NCBI RefSeq assembly: GCF_012516435.1
Contig: NZ_CP051216.1
Coordinates: 1,428,001 to 1,492,000, forward strand
Direction of reading: 5' to 3'
Source of the DNA: Pseudodesulfovibrio sp. zrk46
Lineage (GTDB): Bacteria > Desulfobacterota > Desulfovibrionia > Desulfovibrionales > Desulfovibrionaceae
DNA length: 64,000 bases
This document shows positions 62,298 through 64,000 of this stretch, in pieces (the first letter of the stretch is position 1; every line of letters begins with the position of its first letter). The notes beneath the pieces are model-generated. The model made no database searches and was not told where the DNA came from. It saw nothing but the letters and a program-made list of their open reading frames with translations. A program made the position numbers and the translations under genes.

Positions 62298-62987
62298 CTA
62301 ATAATTTTGAGCGTTTCCACGTCTGGAGCCGCCACTTCCGGCGGTTCCACTGGTGCTGCTGTTGATGCAAGAGCCCTGCCTCATCTGACGGCTATTATTC
62401 CCACGAGCGCCCTGGCGAGCCTGGCTCTGACGTCCTTGATTTTGTCCGTTGTACGCCCTTTGTCCGGACTGGTCACCCCAGTTGCATCGTTGGCCGTTGT
62501 TTCTGGCGTAGAGTTGTCCGCTGCTTCGGTTGTTTTGAAACCCGTTAGGGTTGATGCTCCCGGTATAACCTTGCCGGGCACTTTGGCGACTATTGGCTCG
62601 GCGGTCCATGCGATTGTCGATGCGTTGACCCTGCCTGTCCATGCGGTTGTTGATGCGTTCGCCCTTGTTGTCGAGCTGTGCATTGATGCGATCACCCTTG
62701 TTGTCCAGCCGCTGGTCGATTCGATCGCCCTTGGTATCCAGATATTCGGCTCGCTTGTAGTTGCCGTTTTCTGCCGCCTGTTCGGCCATGGCGTCATACC
62801 GGTCATTGATGCGGTCGCCTCTGACATCCAGATCATGGTCGATGCGGTTGCCTTTGATGTCCAGATTGTTTTCGATCCGGTCTCCCTGGATGTCATACCA
62901 GTTCTCGATTTGGTCGCCGGGATCGGCCTGTGCTGATGTGGCGAGCAATATCAGAGCCAGAAATACGATCATGGTTAAGGACTTCAT
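62298..62987 (-). CDS. Secreted protein with 11-residue D-x-K/R-G-D-R-I repeats
   Basis: The start follows AGAGGAGATTGAA; 229 residues. A signal peptide ends at AQADP. Then come about seven 11-residue units such as DIQGDRIENNL, DIKGNRIDHDL, DVRGDRINDRY, DTKGDRIDQRL, DNKGDRINAQL, DNKGERINNRM and DRQGQRIDNRM, interrupted once by an AEQAAENGNYKRAEY stretch. The tail is rich in Gln, Asn, Ser, Gly and Arg with two cysteines. An extended helical or coiled rod in the periplasm or on the surface is likely. No named family recognised. It shares the ADPGD start with the next gene upstream. Confidence 0.75.
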   Translation of the reverse strand: MKSLTMIVFLALILLATSAQADPGDQIENWYDIQGDRIENNLDIKGNRIDHDLDVRGDRINDRYDAMAEQAAENGNYKRAEYLDTKGDRIDQRLDNKGDRINAQLDNKGERINNRMDRQGQRIDNRMDRRANSRQSARQGYTGSINPNGFQNNRSSGQLYARNNGQRCNWGDQSGQRAYNGQNQGRQSQARQGARGNNSRQMRQGSCINSSTSGTAGSGGSRRGNAQNY

Positions 62988-63071
62988 TTCAATCTCCTCT
63001 GTGTAAGAAGGTTTCTGCGCGCGTATATTGAGTGAAACGCCTTGCGTCATCTCCGGTTGACAGGGAAATGA

Positions 63072-63108
63072 AAGAAAAAGGAGACCGCCCCGGAAACCCG
63101 GAGCGGTC
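63072..63108 (-). terminator. Intrinsic terminator after the 99-residue secreted protein gene
   Basis: On the minus strand GACCGCTCCGG pairs with CCGGGGCGGTC around GTTT, followed by TCCTTTTTC. It separates this gene from the repeat-protein gene. Confidence 0.75.
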
Positions 63109-63171
63109 ATGGGCGGGTGGAGCCCGTTATGAGGAAACAGGGATGGCCGTCGCCGCCCCTTAATCCAAATG

Positions 63172-63471
63172 TTAGTGATACTTATGCCAGTGGCGGGCAA
63201 CGTACGCTTTGTGGGCGGCAACCTTGGCTGCATGGCGTACCTCGTGCCGTTCGATTTTGACGGCGCGGGCGGCCGCAGCAGCGTCCATAGCCGCCTCGAT
63301 GCGGTCTCCCTTGGCATCCAGCGCGATGGCTTGGGCAATGTTGCCGTTCAGCGCAGCGGCCACGGCCAGCTTGTCATAGTAGTTGTTGATCCGGTCACCG
63401 GGATCGGCAATAGCGCAGGTTGCGGTCAGGAGCAGCGCAAAAACGGTGCTGAGAAACATGGTGGTCTTCAT
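63172..63471 (-). CDS. Small secreted protein related to the repeat protein
   Basis: The start has CAAGGAGAATAGATT just upstream. In 99 residues a signal peptide ends at AIADP and the mature part begins DPGDRINNYYDKLA, the same opening as the next gene (DPGDQIENWYDIQ), with one further KGDRIEAAMD unit. A helical Ala-rich, His-rich C-terminus follows (RHEVRHAAKVAAHKAYVARHW), which could bind metal. It looks like a short paralogue of the 62298 protein. Function unknown. Confidence 0.75.
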   Translation of the reverse strand: MKTTMFLSTVFALLLTATCAIADPGDRINNYYDKLAVAAALNGNIAQAIALDAKGDRIEAAMDAAAAARAVKIERHEVRHAAKVAAHKAYVARHWHKYH

Positions 63472-63621
63472 AATCTATTCTCCTTGTGCAGTGGATTTTC
63501 ATGCATCGTTACTCCCTTCAAACGGCGGGTTTTGCCATCGGTTGACCGGGAAAAATGAAAAATACGCAACCCAACGGAGACATGGCTTGCTCCATTTCTC
63601 TGGATGGCCTAGTTTACCGGC

Positions 63622-64000
63622 ATGACTCTCTCCCGCCGCACATTTATCTCGTCCATGGCAGGCCTCGCGGCCATGCTGACAACAGGCGTTCCTGCGCTGG
63701 GCGCCCCGCAGCTGTATGCCGTGAAGGGGACGGTCATCTCCGGTGACGGGACACCGCCACTTGTTGATTATGCGCTGCTGGTGGACGGCGACCGCATCAG
63801 TGATATCGTGCCGGTCAACATGGTTGGGGACAGGGAGATCATTGGGCCGGACAAAGGTTTCATCCTTCCGGGCATCATCAATTGCCATTGCCACCGAATT
63901 CACGACAATGAGGAGCGGCGGGAGCGTTACCTGCGCCACGGCGTCACCTCCATCGGTGATGTCGCCTCTCCGCTGAAGGCGGTGCCGGAACTGCTGCAAT
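63622..64000 (+). CDS. Tat-exported amidohydrolase, 5' part only
   Basis: The frame runs from ATG 63622 to the window end without a stop (126 residues seen). The N-terminus MTLSRRTFISSMAGLAAML is a twin-arginine signal (SRRTFI). The mature part begins LYAVKGTVISGDGTPPLVDYALLVDG, a typical amidohydrolase small barrel, and reaches the metal-binding HxH in INCHCHRIHD. Such zinc enzymes hydrolyse amides, imides or related bonds; the substrate cannot be told from this fragment. It is divergent from the small secreted protein gene. Confidence 0.8.
   Translation, partial: MTLSRRTFISSMAGLAAMLTTGVPALGAPQLYAVKGTVISGDGTPPLVDYALLVDGDRISDIVPVNMVGDREIIGPDKGFILPGIINCHCHRIHDNEERRERYLRHGVTSIGDVASPLKAVPELLQ

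Noticed and set aside
1..64000. tRNA genes, CRISPR arrays, insertion sequences or prophage
   Set aside because: Intergenic gaps were read for T-loop signatures, regularly spaced repeats, transposase frames and phage structural genes; none was found.

Overview
The window looks like chromosomal DNA of a Desulfovibrio-type sulfate reducer (family Desulfovibrionaceae, perhaps Pseudodesulfovibrio-like). This is inferred from gene content: a CxxC-type hybrid cluster protein, bacteriohemerythrin, an ErcA-like alcohol dehydrogenase beside a histidine kinase, many PAS/HD/HDOD signalling proteins, a C_GCAxxG_C_C protein, moderately high GC, and GCCT(T/G)CGGC-rich intergenic repeats. No 16S rRNA, dsr genes or tRNAs are present, so the assignment stays at family level. 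I saw no CRISPR array, prophage or insertion sequence.

Layout. 0-4 kb: a PagL-type outer-membrane lipid A deacylase, a small membrane protein, hcp with an FNR/CRP-type operator candidate, and a five-EF-hand protein. 4-11 kb: a very large hybrid histidine kinase, the ercA/kinase pair, and a bacteriohemerythrin. 11-17 kb: a tandem SagB-type nitroreductase, three successive c-di-GMP-type phosphodiesterase-family proteins (GAF-HD-GYP, HD, EAL-HDOD), and murI. 17-25 kb: an SLC13 transporter with a tandem universal stress protein, an IlvH-like ACT protein coupled to ptb-buk, cheR, and an HDOD protein. 25-31 kb: a BASS-type transporter, a periplasmic binding protein, mutM, murJ, a TrmN6-like methyltransferase, and a C_GCAxxG_C_C-DUF3795 fusion.

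31.3-34.6 kb holds the most unusual locus: four overlapping genes that together make a Mre11-Rad50 (SbcCD)-like complex whose ATPase is split. The Walker A half ends at a zinc-hook CxxC. The metallophosphoesterase gene comes next, then a small coiled-coil gene, then the signature/Walker B half.

34.7-43 kb: a periplasmic thioredoxin/peroxiredoxin pair, a thioesterase and TIM-barrel pair, a CBS-ACT protein, and a three-gene signalling operon (periplasmic binding lipoprotein, Cys-rich HAMP/PAS kinase, REC-STAS regulator). A 0.6-kb repeat-packed gap precedes recQ. 43-60 kb: recQ, a cation/proton antiporter, a kinase related to the one beside ercA, trmI, a multi-PAS kinase, a radical SAM protein, rng, an AT-rich methyltransferase gene, rsmB, a BON lipoprotein, trxC, a family 9 glycosyltransferase, and a binding protein. 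60-64 kb: an ECF sigma/anti-sigma-type operon with overlapping genes for small secreted proteins and a DUF3106 protein, two secreted proteins related by an ADPGD motif (one with 11-residue repeats), and the start of a Tat-exported amidohydrolase cut by the window end.

Most genes are single or in short operons with 1-17 base overlaps, and many end in clear intrinsic terminators. Starts were chosen by Shine-Dalgarno (SD) sequence, signal peptides and family N-termini, so several differ from the longest open frame.
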